DNA from: Pseudolactococcus hodotermopsidis
GTDB taxonomy: Bacteria > Bacillota > Bacilli > Lactobacillales > Streptococcaceae
Assembly (NCBI RefSeq): GCF_011170085.1
Contig: NZ_BLLI01000009.1
Coordinates: forward strand, 1-48,504
Length of the DNA stretch: 48,504 nt
Direction: 5' to 3'
Part shown: one piece after another, positions 24,281 through 31,423 of the stretch
Layout: each line of letters starts with the position of its first letter
Numbering within the stretch: position 1 is the stretch's first letter
The notes under the pieces: model-generated
What the model saw: the letters and a program-made list of their open reading frames with translations, nothing else
Told to the model about the DNA's origin: nothing
The model's database searches: none
Position numbers and translations under genes: made by a program

Positions 24281-25159
24281 TTATTCCGTCCACCAAAGCC
24301 TAATCAAAGCTTGCGTGCCCGCATCATGATAGCCTTGATTTGCCACTTTTTCATACAAGTCAAGTGCTAATTGAGTTGCTGGCAATTCTAAGGACATCTT
24401 GGCAGATTCATCCAAGGCAATTTTCAAATCCTTGATAAAATGCTTGACAAAAAAGCCAGGTGAGTAATCTGCTTTGAGAATACGTGGCCCATAATTAACC
24501 AGTGACCACGTATTTGCCCCACCAGCTGATAAAGTGTCAATCACGGCATCAAGTTCTAGTCCAGCTGCTTTGGCATAGACCAAAAGTTCTGAGAGTGCTG
24601 TCATTGTTCCCGCAATCCCGATTTGATTCGCCATTTTAACATGTTGTCCGCTGCCAGCTGCGCCGAAATATTGGGCTTTTTTGGCAATTTTGCTGAAAAT
24701 TTCTGAAACTTGTTCAAATGCTAGCTTGTCGCCACCCGCCATGACAGTCAAAGTGCGATTTTTAGCGCCAATATCGCCACCGCTGACTGGTGCATCAAGT
24801 GTTAAAACGCCAAGTTCAGCTGATTTTTCAGCGATTTTCTTGGCTAATGTCGGTGTTGAGGTTGTCATATCGACAACAATTTTCCCTGCTGAAATGCCTG
24901 AAAATATGCCATTTTCTGCATCAAAATAGACTTCTTCTACATCTGTTGGATAGCCGACCATGGTAATGACAAGGTCGCTAACTTCAGCTACTTGACGTGG
25001 CGTTGGCGCGTAGTTAGCACCATTTTCAACCAAATCGTCTGCTTTTGAGGCTGTGCGGTTGAAAACAGTGAGGTCGTAGCCGTCCACCTGTAAATTCGCC
25101 GCAATCGCCTGTCCCATAACGCCGAGACCGATAAAACCGATTTTTTTAATTTTAGTCAT
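24281..25159 (-). CDS. beta-hydroxyacid dehydrogenase (3-hydroxyisobutyrate / tartronate semialdehyde reductase type)
   Basis: A 292-residue NAD(P)-dependent enzyme. The Rossmann motif is GFIGLGVMGQAIA (residues 8-20), the substrate loop DAPVSGGDIGAKNRTLTVM, and the catalytic lysine lies in GQHVKMANQ. The family reduces or oxidises small hydroxyacids; exact substrate is not decidable. A Shine-Dalgarno GGAGG precedes the ATG. It is divergent from murT, and the two share a perfect inverted repeat whose arms are the -10 boxes of both. Confidence 0.85.
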   Translation of the reverse strand: MTKIKKIGFIGLGVMGQAIAANLQVDGYDLTVFNRTASKADDLVENGANYAPTPRQVAEVSDLVITMVGYPTDVEEVYFDAENGIFSGISAGKIVVDMTTSTPTLAKKIAEKSAELGVLTLDAPVSGGDIGAKNRTLTVMAGGDKLAFEQVSEIFSKIAKKAQYFGAAGSGQHVKMANQIGIAGTMTALSELLVYAKAAGLELDAVIDTLSAGGANTWSLVNYGPRILKADYSPGFFVKHFIKDLKIALDESAKMSLELPATQLALDLYEKVANQGYHDAGTQALIRLWWTE

Positions 25160-25177
25160 GACAAGTCCTCCACTTAA

Positions 25178-25202
25178 ATTTTACCACAAAATATGGTAAA
25201 AT
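25178..25202. promoter_or_regulatory. symmetrical divergent extended -10 promoters / operator
   Basis: Perfect 9-bp inverted repeat ATTTTACCA ... TGGTAAAAT with 7-bp centre. Each arm read outward is an extended -10 box TGGTAAAAT: one drives the dehydrogenase gene (leadered), the other murT. The murT start site would fall at about 25209, an ATG. Confidence 0.6.
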
Positions 25203-26555
25203 ATGGATATGACCTTAAAATCAAGTTTAGCGATTTTCGTTGGAAAATCGAGCAAATTTATATTAAAAAACTTCTTCAAACGTGGCTCAACCTTACCTGG
25301 ACAACTGGCACTCAAAATCGATTCTAAAATTCTTGATACGCTCGCTCGTGATTATGAGATTGTTGTCGTGACAGGGACAAATGGCAAAACACTGACAACA
25401 GCGCTGAGCGTTGGCATTCTCGAAAATGCTTTTGGTTCTATTGTAACCAACACGACTGGCGCAAACATGCTGACTGGCATTGTCGCCACTTTTTTGTCTG
25501 CACCTAAGAACAAAACGGGTAAGAAAATTGCCGTCCTTGAGATTGATGAGGCAAGTTTGCCTGCTGTGACTGACTTTCTCACGCCTAGTCTCTTTGTTTT
25601 TACCAACATTTTCCGCGACCAAATGGATCGCTATGGCGAAATTTACACGACCTACGATTTTATCATTAAAGGGGCCGCTAAAGCGCCCAATGCGACTGTT
25701 TTGCTAAATGGTGACAGCCCACTTTTTAACTCGAAAGTACTTGTCAACCCTGTCAAATATTATGGTTTTGACCACGAAACGCACGAACCTCGTCGAGCAC
25801 ATTATAACACAGAGGGTATTTTATGTCCTGCTTGTCATCATATTCTCGACTTTACCATGAACACCTATGCTAATCTTGGCAATTATATCTGTCAGAACTG
25901 CGGTTTTCATCGCCCAAAACTTGATTATCGCCTATCAAAATTAACCAAAATTACCAATACATCATCAGAATTTGTCATTGACGACACTAATTATAAAATC
26001 AATGTTGGCGGTCTTTACAATATCTATAATGCCCTTGCTGCTGTTTCAGTTGCTGAGTTTTTTGGGTTGGAATCGTCTGTTATCAAAAAAGGTTTCGATA
26101 ATTCTCACGCTGTTTTCGGTCGGCAAGAGACTTTTAAGATTGGCGAAAAAAGCTGTACGCTTGTCCTCATCAAAAATCCTGTCGGCGCTAATCAAGTCTT
26201 GGATATGATGAAACTTGCCCCCTATGACTTTGCGCTTGTCGCGCTGCTCAATGCTAATTATGCTGACGGCATTGACACGAGTTGGATATGGGATGCGAAC
26301 TTTGAGCTGGTCAATCAGCTCAAGGTCACTTCCGTCATTACTGGTGGCGTTCGGCATAGTGAGATGGCGCGCAGAATCCGTGTCTCAGGCTTTGATAAGC
26401 ACAAGATTACCGAAAGCGAAAAGCTAAACGATGTGCTTGATTTGATTGAAAAACAAACGAGCAAGCACGTCTACATCCTTGCAACTTACACCGCTATGCT
26501 TGACATGCGCGAGATTTTGGCGAGTCGCCACTACGTGAATGGAGAAATGAAATGA
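25203..26555 (+). CDS. murT: lipid II isoglutaminyl synthase subunit MurT
   Basis: A 450-residue Mur-ligase-like subunit that, with GatD, amidates D-Glu of lipid II to D-isoglutamine. It has an ATP loop TGTNGKTL (57-64), a zinc ribbon-like insertion with CPAC (208-211) and CQNC (230-233), and a C-terminal DUF1727 domain. The catalytic-type segment [12 protein letters not shown] carries D355 and D358. Two starts are possible, ATG at 25203 and 25209; neither has a Shine-Dalgarno. 25209 coincides with the predicted transcription start and would be leaderless. It overlaps gatD by 4 bases. Confidence 0.95.
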   Translation: MDMTLKSSLAIFVGKSSKFILKNFFKRGSTLPGQLALKIDSKILDTLARDYEIVVVTGTNGKTLTTALSVGILENAFGSIVTNTTGANMLTGIVATFLSAPKNKTGKKIAVLEIDEASLPAVTDFLTPSLFVFTNIFRDQMDRYGEIYTTYDFIIKGAAKAPNATVLLNGDSPLFNSKVLVNPVKYYGFDHETHEPRRAHYNTEGILCPACHHILDFTMNTYANLGNYICQNCGFHRPKLDYRLSKLTKITNTSSEFVIDDTNYKINVGGLYNIYNALAAVSVAEFFGLESSVIKKGFDNSHAVFGRQETFKIGEKSCTLVLIKNPVGANQVLDMMKLAPYDFALVALLNANYADGIDTSWIWDANFELVNQLKVTSVITGGVRHSEMARRIRVSGFDKHKITESEKLNDVLDLIEKQTSKHVYILATYTAMLDMREILASRHYVNGEMK

Positions 26556-27328
26556 CCTATACTTCTATCAAATCCAACGGCGATTTCCCCTACAAGCTAC
26601 GTGTGGCGCACCTTTACGGCGATATTATGAACACTTATGGTGATAATGGCAATATTCTCATGATGAAATATGTCGGCGAAAAACTTGGCACAGAGATGAT
26701 AGTCGACATTGTTTCCCTTGGCGACGACTTTAAAGCTGATGACTATGACCTTATTTTCTTTGGTGGTGGGCAAGATTATGAGCAATTTATCGTCAGCGAA
26801 GATTTGCCAACAAAAGCTCGTGAGCTAACAAAATTCATTGAAAATAACGGTGCTATGCTTGCCATTTGTGGTGGTTTCCAGTTGCTTGGTAAGTTCTATA
26901 TCGAGGCAAATGGTCGCAAGATTAACGGCATTTCTGCCATGAATCACTATACCTTAAATCAAAAAGACAACCGTTTTATTGGCGATATTGAGATTCACAA
27001 TGACGAATTTGACGAAACTTATTACGGTTTTGAGAATCATCAAGGTCGCACCTTTCTCGCTGATACACAAAAACCGCTTGGTCGTGTCATCACTGGTCAA
27101 GGCAACAACAACGAGGACGGCACTGAAGGCATGAATTATAAGAACGTTTTTGGCTCCTATTTCCATGGTCCGATTCTTTCACGCAATGCCCGATTAGCTT
27201 ATCGCATTGTGAGTAGTGCCTTTCACAATAAATATCCTAACCTTGCAATACCAGATTTTAAAACAATTTTAGCTGACGAGGAAAAAGGGCAGAAAATTAG
27301 AGATAGCAAAAGAAAAGTTGAGAAATGA
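26552..27328 (+). CDS. gatD: lipid II isoglutaminyl synthase glutaminase subunit GatD
   Basis: A 258-residue class I glutamine amidotransferase-like (CobB/CobQ type) subunit supplying ammonia to MurT. The nucleophile is C106 in [11 protein letters not shown] and the histidine is H205 in GSYFHGPIL. Both expected catalytic residues are present. It overlaps murT (ATGA), typical of the conserved murT-gatD pair; muropeptide amidation affects cross-linking and lysozyme resistance. The stop codon is in the stem-loop of a strong terminator. Confidence 0.95.
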   Translation: MTYTSIKSNGDFPYKLRVAHLYGDIMNTYGDNGNILMMKYVGEKLGTEMIVDIVSLGDDFKADDYDLIFFGGGQDYEQFIVSEDLPTKARELTKFIENNGAMLAICGGFQLLGKFYIEANGRKINGISAMNHYTLNQKDNRFIGDIEIHNDEFDETYYGFENHQGRTFLADTQKPLGRVITGQGNNNEDGTEGMNYKNVFGSYFHGPILSRNARLAYRIVSSAFHNKYPNLAIPDFKTILADEEKGQKIRDSKRKVEK

Positions 27329-27344
27329 TGACTTCTCAACTTTT
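27313..27344. terminator. bidirectional terminator between gatD and glmS
   Basis: Perfect 12-bp arms AAAAGTTGAGAA and TTCTCAACTTTT with an 8-nt loop, T-run following on the plus strand and a T-rich end on the minus strand. The gatD TGA lies in the loop. Confidence 0.85.
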
Positions 27345-27350
27345 TTATTT

Positions 27351-29168
27351 TCACTCAACCGTCACAGATTTAGCCAAATTCCGTGGTTTATCCACATCAA
27401 GTCCACGGTGTAAACTGGCGTAATAGGCAATTAATTGTGTTGGTACAACCATTGAAATGCTTGATAGATAAGGATGTACGTTATTGACAATAATATCGTC
27501 CCCCGCAATCGCTGCGGCTTGTTCAACTATCGCCACAACATTGGCACCGCGTGCTGCCACTTCTGAGACATTGCCTCGCGTGTGAGCAGAAACTTTTGGG
27601 TTGTTGGAAATCAGTGCCAAAACGGGCGTGTTATCTTCAATCAAGGCAATCGTACCATGCTTCAGTTCACCCGCCGCAAATCCCTCGCACTGAATGTAAG
27701 AGATTTCTTTGAGTTTGAGACTTGCCTCCATTGACACATAGTAATCCTGTCCGCGCCCAATATAAAAGGCATTGCGCGTTGTTTCAAGCAATCCTGTTAC
27801 TTTGCTTTCAATCAATTCTTTTTCAGACAAGGTCGCTTCGATAGACTGGGCAACGATAGACAACTCGTGAACAACATCAAACTCAATTGCTTTTTTGTTG
27901 TTAATCGCTATTCCTACTGCTTTTGCTAGAAATGCCAAGGCGGCAATCTGGGCAGTGTAGGCTTTCGTTGAGGCAACAGCGATTTCTGGTCCTGCATGTA
28001 AAAGCATGGTAAAACTCGCCTCACGTGATAAGGTTGACCCTGGGACATTTGTCACGGTCAAGCTTGGCACACCTAGCTCATTTGCCTTGACCAAAACTTG
28101 CCGACTGTCAGCCGTTTCCCCCGACTGCGATAAGAAGATGAAAAATGGCTTGTCAGACAAACGTGGCATATTATAACCCCATTCTGAGGCGATACCAAGT
28201 TCAACCGGTTTTTCGGTTAATTCTTCTAGTAAAAATTTACTGGCATAACCCGCATTGTAAGATGTTCCTGCTGCAATGATATAAATACGATCAGATTCGG
28301 CAAGAGAAGCAACGATTTTCTCATCAACTTTAACAGCACCATTTTCATCTGCATAAACTTGGCTAAGTTTACGCATGACAGCTGGCTGTTCGTCAATTTC
28401 TTTGAGCATGTAAAATGGATAGGTCCCTTTACCAATATCTGAAAGATCAAGTTCAGCAATATAACTGTCACGTGATATAATCTTACCATCCATATCCTGA
28501 ATTTCTACGGCATCTTTTGTCAGCACCACAAGCTCTTTATCATGAATTTCCATAAATTCGCTCGTCTCGCGAATCATCGCCATAGCATCTGAACAGACCA
28601 TATTATAGCCATCGTCTAAACCAATAAGCAGTGGCGATTTGTTTTTTGCTACATAAATCACATCAGGTTCTTCAGTAGCCATGAGGGCAAATGCGTAAGA
28701 ACCCTCAATAATCGTCAAGGCTTTTTTGAAAGCATTGAGCGTGTTAAGTCCCTCTTTTTCAGCAAGGGCAGCAATCAAATGCACAGCGACTTCTGTATCT
28801 GTTTCACCTTTAAAAGTGTCAGCCGCCAAATACTCGCTTTTAATTTCAAGATAGTTTTCAATCACGCCATTATGGACAAGAACAAAACGACCATCAGCCG
28901 AGGTATGGGGGTGCGCATTCGTTTCTGACGGTTTACCGTGTGTTGCCCAACGTGTGTGACCAATTCCCGCAGTTCCAGCCACATCAATACCGATTTTTTC
29001 TCGTAAATCAGCAATGCGACCGACTGATTTAATGAGTTTTGAGTTTTTAGAGTCATTCGTCACAAAAATTCCTGCACTATCATAACCACGATATTCCAGT
29101 TTTTCAAGTCCTTGCATTAAAATGTCACAAGCATTTTTATTACCAACTACTCCCACAATGCCACACAT
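27351..29168 (-). CDS. glmS: glutamine-fructose-6-phosphate aminotransferase GlmS
   Basis: A 605-residue enzyme making glucosamine-6-phosphate, the first step toward UDP-GlcNAc. The start must be at 29168, because the mature N-terminus needs Cys2 (MCGIVG) as glutaminase nucleophile; GGAGAAATGAT precedes it. Glutaminase motifs HTRWATHG and HNGVIENY, and two SIS domains (SQSGETADS, and the C-terminal LAKSVTVE), are present. The promoter is TTGACT (29257-29262) with TAAGAT (29234-29239), spacer 17. The leader of about 60 bases is too short for a glmS ribozyme. Confidence 0.96.
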   Translation of the reverse strand: MCGIVGVVGNKNACDILMQGLEKLEYRGYDSAGIFVTNDSKNSKLIKSVGRIADLREKIGIDVAGTAGIGHTRWATHGKPSETNAHPHTSADGRFVLVHNGVIENYLEIKSEYLAADTFKGETDTEVAVHLIAALAEKEGLNTLNAFKKALTIIEGSYAFALMATEEPDVIYVAKNKSPLLIGLDDGYNMVCSDAMAMIRETSEFMEIHDKELVVLTKDAVEIQDMDGKIISRDSYIAELDLSDIGKGTYPFYMLKEIDEQPAVMRKLSQVYADENGAVKVDEKIVASLAESDRIYIIAAGTSYNAGYASKFLLEELTEKPVELGIASEWGYNMPRLSDKPFFIFLSQSGETADSRQVLVKANELGVPSLTVTNVPGSTLSREASFTMLLHAGPEIAVASTKAYTAQIAALAFLAKAVGIAINNKKAIEFDVVHELSIVAQSIEATLSEKELIESKVTGLLETTRNAFYIGRGQDYYVSMEASLKLKEISYIQCEGFAAGELKHGTIALIEDNTPVLALISNNPKVSAHTRGNVSEVAARGANVVAIVEQAAAIAGDDIIVNNVHPYLSSISMVVPTQLIAYYASLHRGLDVDKPRNLAKSVTVE

Positions 29169-29233
29169 ATCATTTCTCCTATTTTTCAAAATTGGTATAG
29201 TTCAATATTCCACTTAAGGAATTTGATATAAGT

Positions 29234-29262
29234 ATCTTAAACTAAACAAAATAGAAAGTCAA
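29234..29262 (-). promoter_or_regulatory. glmS promoter
   Basis: Minus-strand TTGACT and TAAGAT with a 17-bp spacer; expected start near 29227. Confidence 0.65.
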
Positions 29263-29305
29263 GAGATAAAGTTATTTTTATTGGTATAGACTAATTTGTG
29301 AAATT

Positions 29306-29989
29306 TTACACATCAATTGGGAAGAAATTCCCAATAATTTTCCCAACAATTCGGGGTTCGTCATCAAACGGCGCAAATTTATCCGCATATTTTTTATTGA
29401 TTGACACAAGACGCAGCCCACCTTCTTCCTTGTAAACTTTTTTAATATAAGTCTGGCCGTCCCAATCAATCGCATAAATTGCCCCATCATAATCAAAAGT
29501 TGTGTCTTTAATTAAGGCAACTGAGCCGTCCGCATAGACAGGTTCCATGGAATCGCCATAGACCCAACTAGCAAAGTCATAAGACATCTCCGCATCAAAA
29601 TAAACCATGTCATAACTGCCATCGTCCATATAAGAAAAACCAGTCCCAGCTGATAATTTCTCGTAAACCTTGTAAGGATAGAGTTTGACAACTTTTTCAT
29701 CGTTTTGTTCGGCTAATTGTTTTTCCGTAAAACTCATGACCTCTTCCTTTCTTGTTTTATCTAGTTGATTAAAATTGCTTAGAAGCTCTTGTGCAATATC
29801 CTTTGTCAATGTTGCAAGGGACACATCAAAAACTTCTGCTAACTTCAACAAATTTTCTCTTTTAGGCTTTGCTGTCCCACGTTCCCACGCAAAATAAGAG
29901 GTGTTGGCAACGCCGATTTTCTTAGCTATCTCACGTTGTGATAACCCTTTTACTTCTCTAAAATAAATCAAATTCTCTGCAAGACTCAT
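29306..29989 (-). CDS. hdiR: HdiR/LexA-like self-cleaving SOS repressor
   Basis: A 227-residue repressor. An N-terminal HTH (LSQREIAKKIGVANTSYFAWERG, about 16-38) is followed by a linker and an S24 peptidase domain. The predicted autocleavage bond is A114-G115 in KLSAGTGFSY; the catalytic pair is S147 (YGDSMEP) and K183 (YIKKVYK). In Lactococcus, HdiR is a heat- and DNA-damage-inducible repressor cleaved in a RecA-dependent way. The gene has a strong sigma-A promoter with a perfect dyad at the start site, suggesting autoregulation. A phage-type CI-like repressor is the alternative, but no phage genes are nearby. Confidence 0.82.
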   Translation of the reverse strand: MSLAENLIYFREVKGLSQREIAKKIGVANTSYFAWERGTAKPKRENLLKLAEVFDVSLATLTKDIAQELLSNFNQLDKTRKEEVMSFTEKQLAEQNDEKVVKLYPYKVYEKLSAGTGFSYMDDGSYDMVYFDAEMSYDFASWVYGDSMEPVYADGSVALIKDTTFDYDGAIYAIDWDGQTYIKKVYKEEGGLRLVSINKKYADKFAPFDDEPRIVGKIIGNFFPIDV

Positions 29990-30014
29990 CTATATCAACT
30001 CCAATTCATTTATC

Positions 30015-30033
30015 GTTAGTTTTAAAAACTAAC
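30015..30033. promoter_or_regulatory. dyad operator at the hdiR start site
   Basis: GTTAGTTTTAAAAACTAAC: 9-bp arms around one central base, a perfect palindrome covering about -3 to +16 of hdiR. It is the probable HdiR autoregulatory box. Confidence 0.7.
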
Positions 30034-30036
30034 ACC

Positions 30037-30065
30037 AGTATATAACTTTTACAAACAGATGTCAA
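30037..30065 (-). promoter_or_regulatory. hdiR promoter
   Basis: Minus-strand TTGACA (30060-30065) and TATACT (30037-30042) separated by exactly 17 bp, a near-consensus sigma-A promoter. Confidence 0.8.
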
Positions 30066-30070
30066 ATCAA

Positions 30071-30110
30071 AAATTATGATATAATCAAAAAAATTATGAT
30101 ATAATAAGTA
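30071..30110 (+). promoter_or_regulatory. tandemly duplicated extended -10 promoter of plsY
   Basis: A 20-bp unit is repeated directly (AAATTATGATATAAT at 30071-30085 and 30091-30105), giving two TGATATAAT boxes. The first predicts a start near 30092 and a 20-base leader; the second predicts a start at 30112, the A of the plsY ATG. Confidence 0.65.
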
Positions 30111-30111
30111 T

Positions 30112-30753
30112 ATGACAACGATATTATTCTTAATTATTGCCTATTTATTAGGCTCAATTCCCTCTGGTCTTTGGATTGGCAAGTATTTTTTCCATAAAAA
30201 TCTACGTGATTTCGGTTCTGGCAACACTGGGTCAACTAACACTTTTCGTGTTTTAGGTAAAAAAGCTGGCATTGCCGTTTTTGCCATTGATATGCTCAAA
30301 GGGACAATCGCAACCGCTCTTCCAATCATGTTTGGCCTACATACTTTCTCCCCAGCTCTCTTTGGGTTATGCGCGATTTTTGGTCACACTTTTTCTATTT
30401 TTGATCATTTTCACGGTGGCAAGGGTGTTGCCACTTCTCTTGGCATGATTTTAGGTTACAATCCCAAATTCATGATTTTTGTTGTGATTATTTTTTTGGT
30501 GATGGTTTATTTGACCAGTATGGTGTCAATGTCCAGTATTGTATCTGGTATTATCGCTTTTCTAGCAACCTTGATTTTTCCAGCACTTCACTTCATTTTT
30601 ACTAATTACGACTGGCTTTTTACATTTGTTATATTATTTATCACTTGTTTTATCATCTGCAAGCATCGGGACAATATCGCAAGGATTCGTAACAAAACTG
30701 AAAACATTTTCAACTTTGGGCTTAATATCACACACCAAAAACACAATATCTAG
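30112..30753 (+). CDS. plsY: acyl-phosphate:glycerol-3-phosphate acyltransferase PlsY
   Basis: A 213-residue membrane enzyme making lysophosphatidic acid from acyl-phosphate and glycerol-3-phosphate, the first committed step of phospholipid synthesis. The family loops GSIPSGLWIGK, GSGNTGSTNTFR, DMLKG and HFHGGKGVATSLG are present among about five membrane helices. No Shine-Dalgarno precedes the ATG. Its last codons and stop form part of the first NrdR box of the next operon. Confidence 0.95.
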   Translation: MTTILFLIIAYLLGSIPSGLWIGKYFFHKNLRDFGSGNTGSTNTFRVLGKKAGIAVFAIDMLKGTIATALPIMFGLHTFSPALFGLCAIFGHTFSIFDHFHGGKGVATSLGMILGYNPKFMIFVVIIFLVMVYLTSMVSMSSIVSGIIAFLATLIFPALHFIFTNYDWLFTFVILFITCFIICKHRDNIARIRNKTENIFNFGLNITHQKHNI

Positions 30754-30787
30754 TGTTTTGAAATATCAGAGACACAATATCTAGTCA
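30741..30787 (+). promoter_or_regulatory. two NrdR boxes, 31 bp apart
   Basis: ACACAATATCTAGTGT (30741-30756) and ACACAATATCTAGTCA (30772-30787) resemble the 16-bp NrdR box, and their starts are 31 bp apart, i.e. three helical turns, the usual arrangement. They lie upstream of the nrdH promoter; the first overlaps the plsY stop codon. Confidence 0.8.
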
Positions 30788-30806
30788 AAATCATTGACTA
30801 GATATT
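30776..30806 (+). terminator. plsY terminator overlapping the nrd promoter
   Basis: Perfect 13-bp arms AATATCTAGTCAA and TTGACTAGATATT with a 5-nt loop, followed by a T-run. The right arm supplies the -35 (TTGACT) of nrdH and the left arm part of the second NrdR box. Confidence 0.8.
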
Positions 30807-30822
30807 TTTTTATTGTTAAAAT
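30794..30822 (+). promoter_or_regulatory. nrdHIEF promoter
   Basis: TTGACT (30794-30799) and TAAAAT (30817-30822) with a 17-bp spacer; expected start near 30829. Confidence 0.75.
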
Positions 30823-30857
30823 AAAGGAACAATCAAGAAAAAGGTGGAAAAATAAAA

Positions 30858-31076
30858 ATGGTCACAGTATTTTCAAAAAATGACTGCATGCAATGCAAAA
30901 TGGTCAAAAAATGGTTAGCCGACAAAGCCGTCGCTTTCACGGAAATCAACATCGACGACCAACCCGAATATATCGCAGAAATCAAGGCAATGGGCTTTAT
31001 GGCAGCGCCAATCATTGTCAAAAACGATCTCGCTTTCTCTGGTTTTCGTCCGACAGAATTGGCGAAATTACTATGA
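30858..31076 (+). CDS. nrdH: glutaredoxin-like NrdH-redoxin
   Basis: A 72-residue thioredoxin-fold electron donor for class Ib ribonucleotide reductase. The redox motif is CMQC (C10, C13); the GFRPTEL region near the end is typical. AAGGTGG precedes the ATG. The stop overlaps the nrdI start (ATGA). First gene of nrdHIEF. Confidence 0.94.
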   Translation: MVTVFSKNDCMQCKMVKKWLADKAVAFTEINIDDQPEYIAEIKAMGFMAAPIIVKNDLAFSGFRPTELAKLL

Positions 31077-31420
31077 AAATTGCTTATTACAGCGTGACAC
31101 GCCAAGTCGCACGTTTTGTCAAAAAACTAAATTTTCCTGCCCTTGAAATTACTGCTACATTGACACTTTCAGAACCTTTCATTCTGATTATCCCAACTTA
31201 TGAGAAAGAAATTCTCCAAGATGTTTGGGATTTCATGGCTGAAAATGCCCAAAATTGCCAAGCTATCATCGCAAGTGGCAACCGCAATTTTGCTGAACTT
31301 TATATCTACTCGGCAAAAGAGTTATCCGCAGCCTATCAGATTCCGATAGTATACGATTTTGAGTTTAATGGCACATCTGAAGATGTCGAGAAAGTTAAAG
31401 AAATTATAGAAAGTTATTAA
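31073..31420 (+). CDS. nrdI: flavodoxin-like NrdI
   Basis: A 115-residue flavodoxin-like protein that supplies the oxidant for building the Mn(III)2-tyrosyl radical in NrdF. It begins MKIAYYSVTRQVARFVKKL and has the FMN-binding segments IIPTYE and IIASGNRNF. I place the start at 31073, because it overlaps nrdH by ATGA and gives the family N-terminus; a longer in-frame opening upstream is a shadow in nrdH. Confidence 0.93.
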   Translation: MKIAYYSVTRQVARFVKKLNFPALEITATLTLSEPFILIIPTYEKEILQDVWDFMAENAQNCQAIIASGNRNFAELYIYSAKELSAAYQIPIVYDFEFNGTSEDVEKVKEIIESY

Positions 31421-31423
31421 AAT

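Noticed and set aside
29169-29227. glmS ribozyme upstream of glmS
   Set aside because: The predicted leader is only about 60 bases and lacks the pseudoknotted ribozyme core.
29306-29989. Prophage repressor marking a phage or integrative element
   Set aside because: No integrase, phage structural genes or attachment-site repeats are near; HdiR-like self-cleaving features explain it.
30893-31072. N-terminal extension of nrdI
   Set aside because: The extra residues overlap nrdH in another frame; the ATGA-coupled start gives the normal family length.
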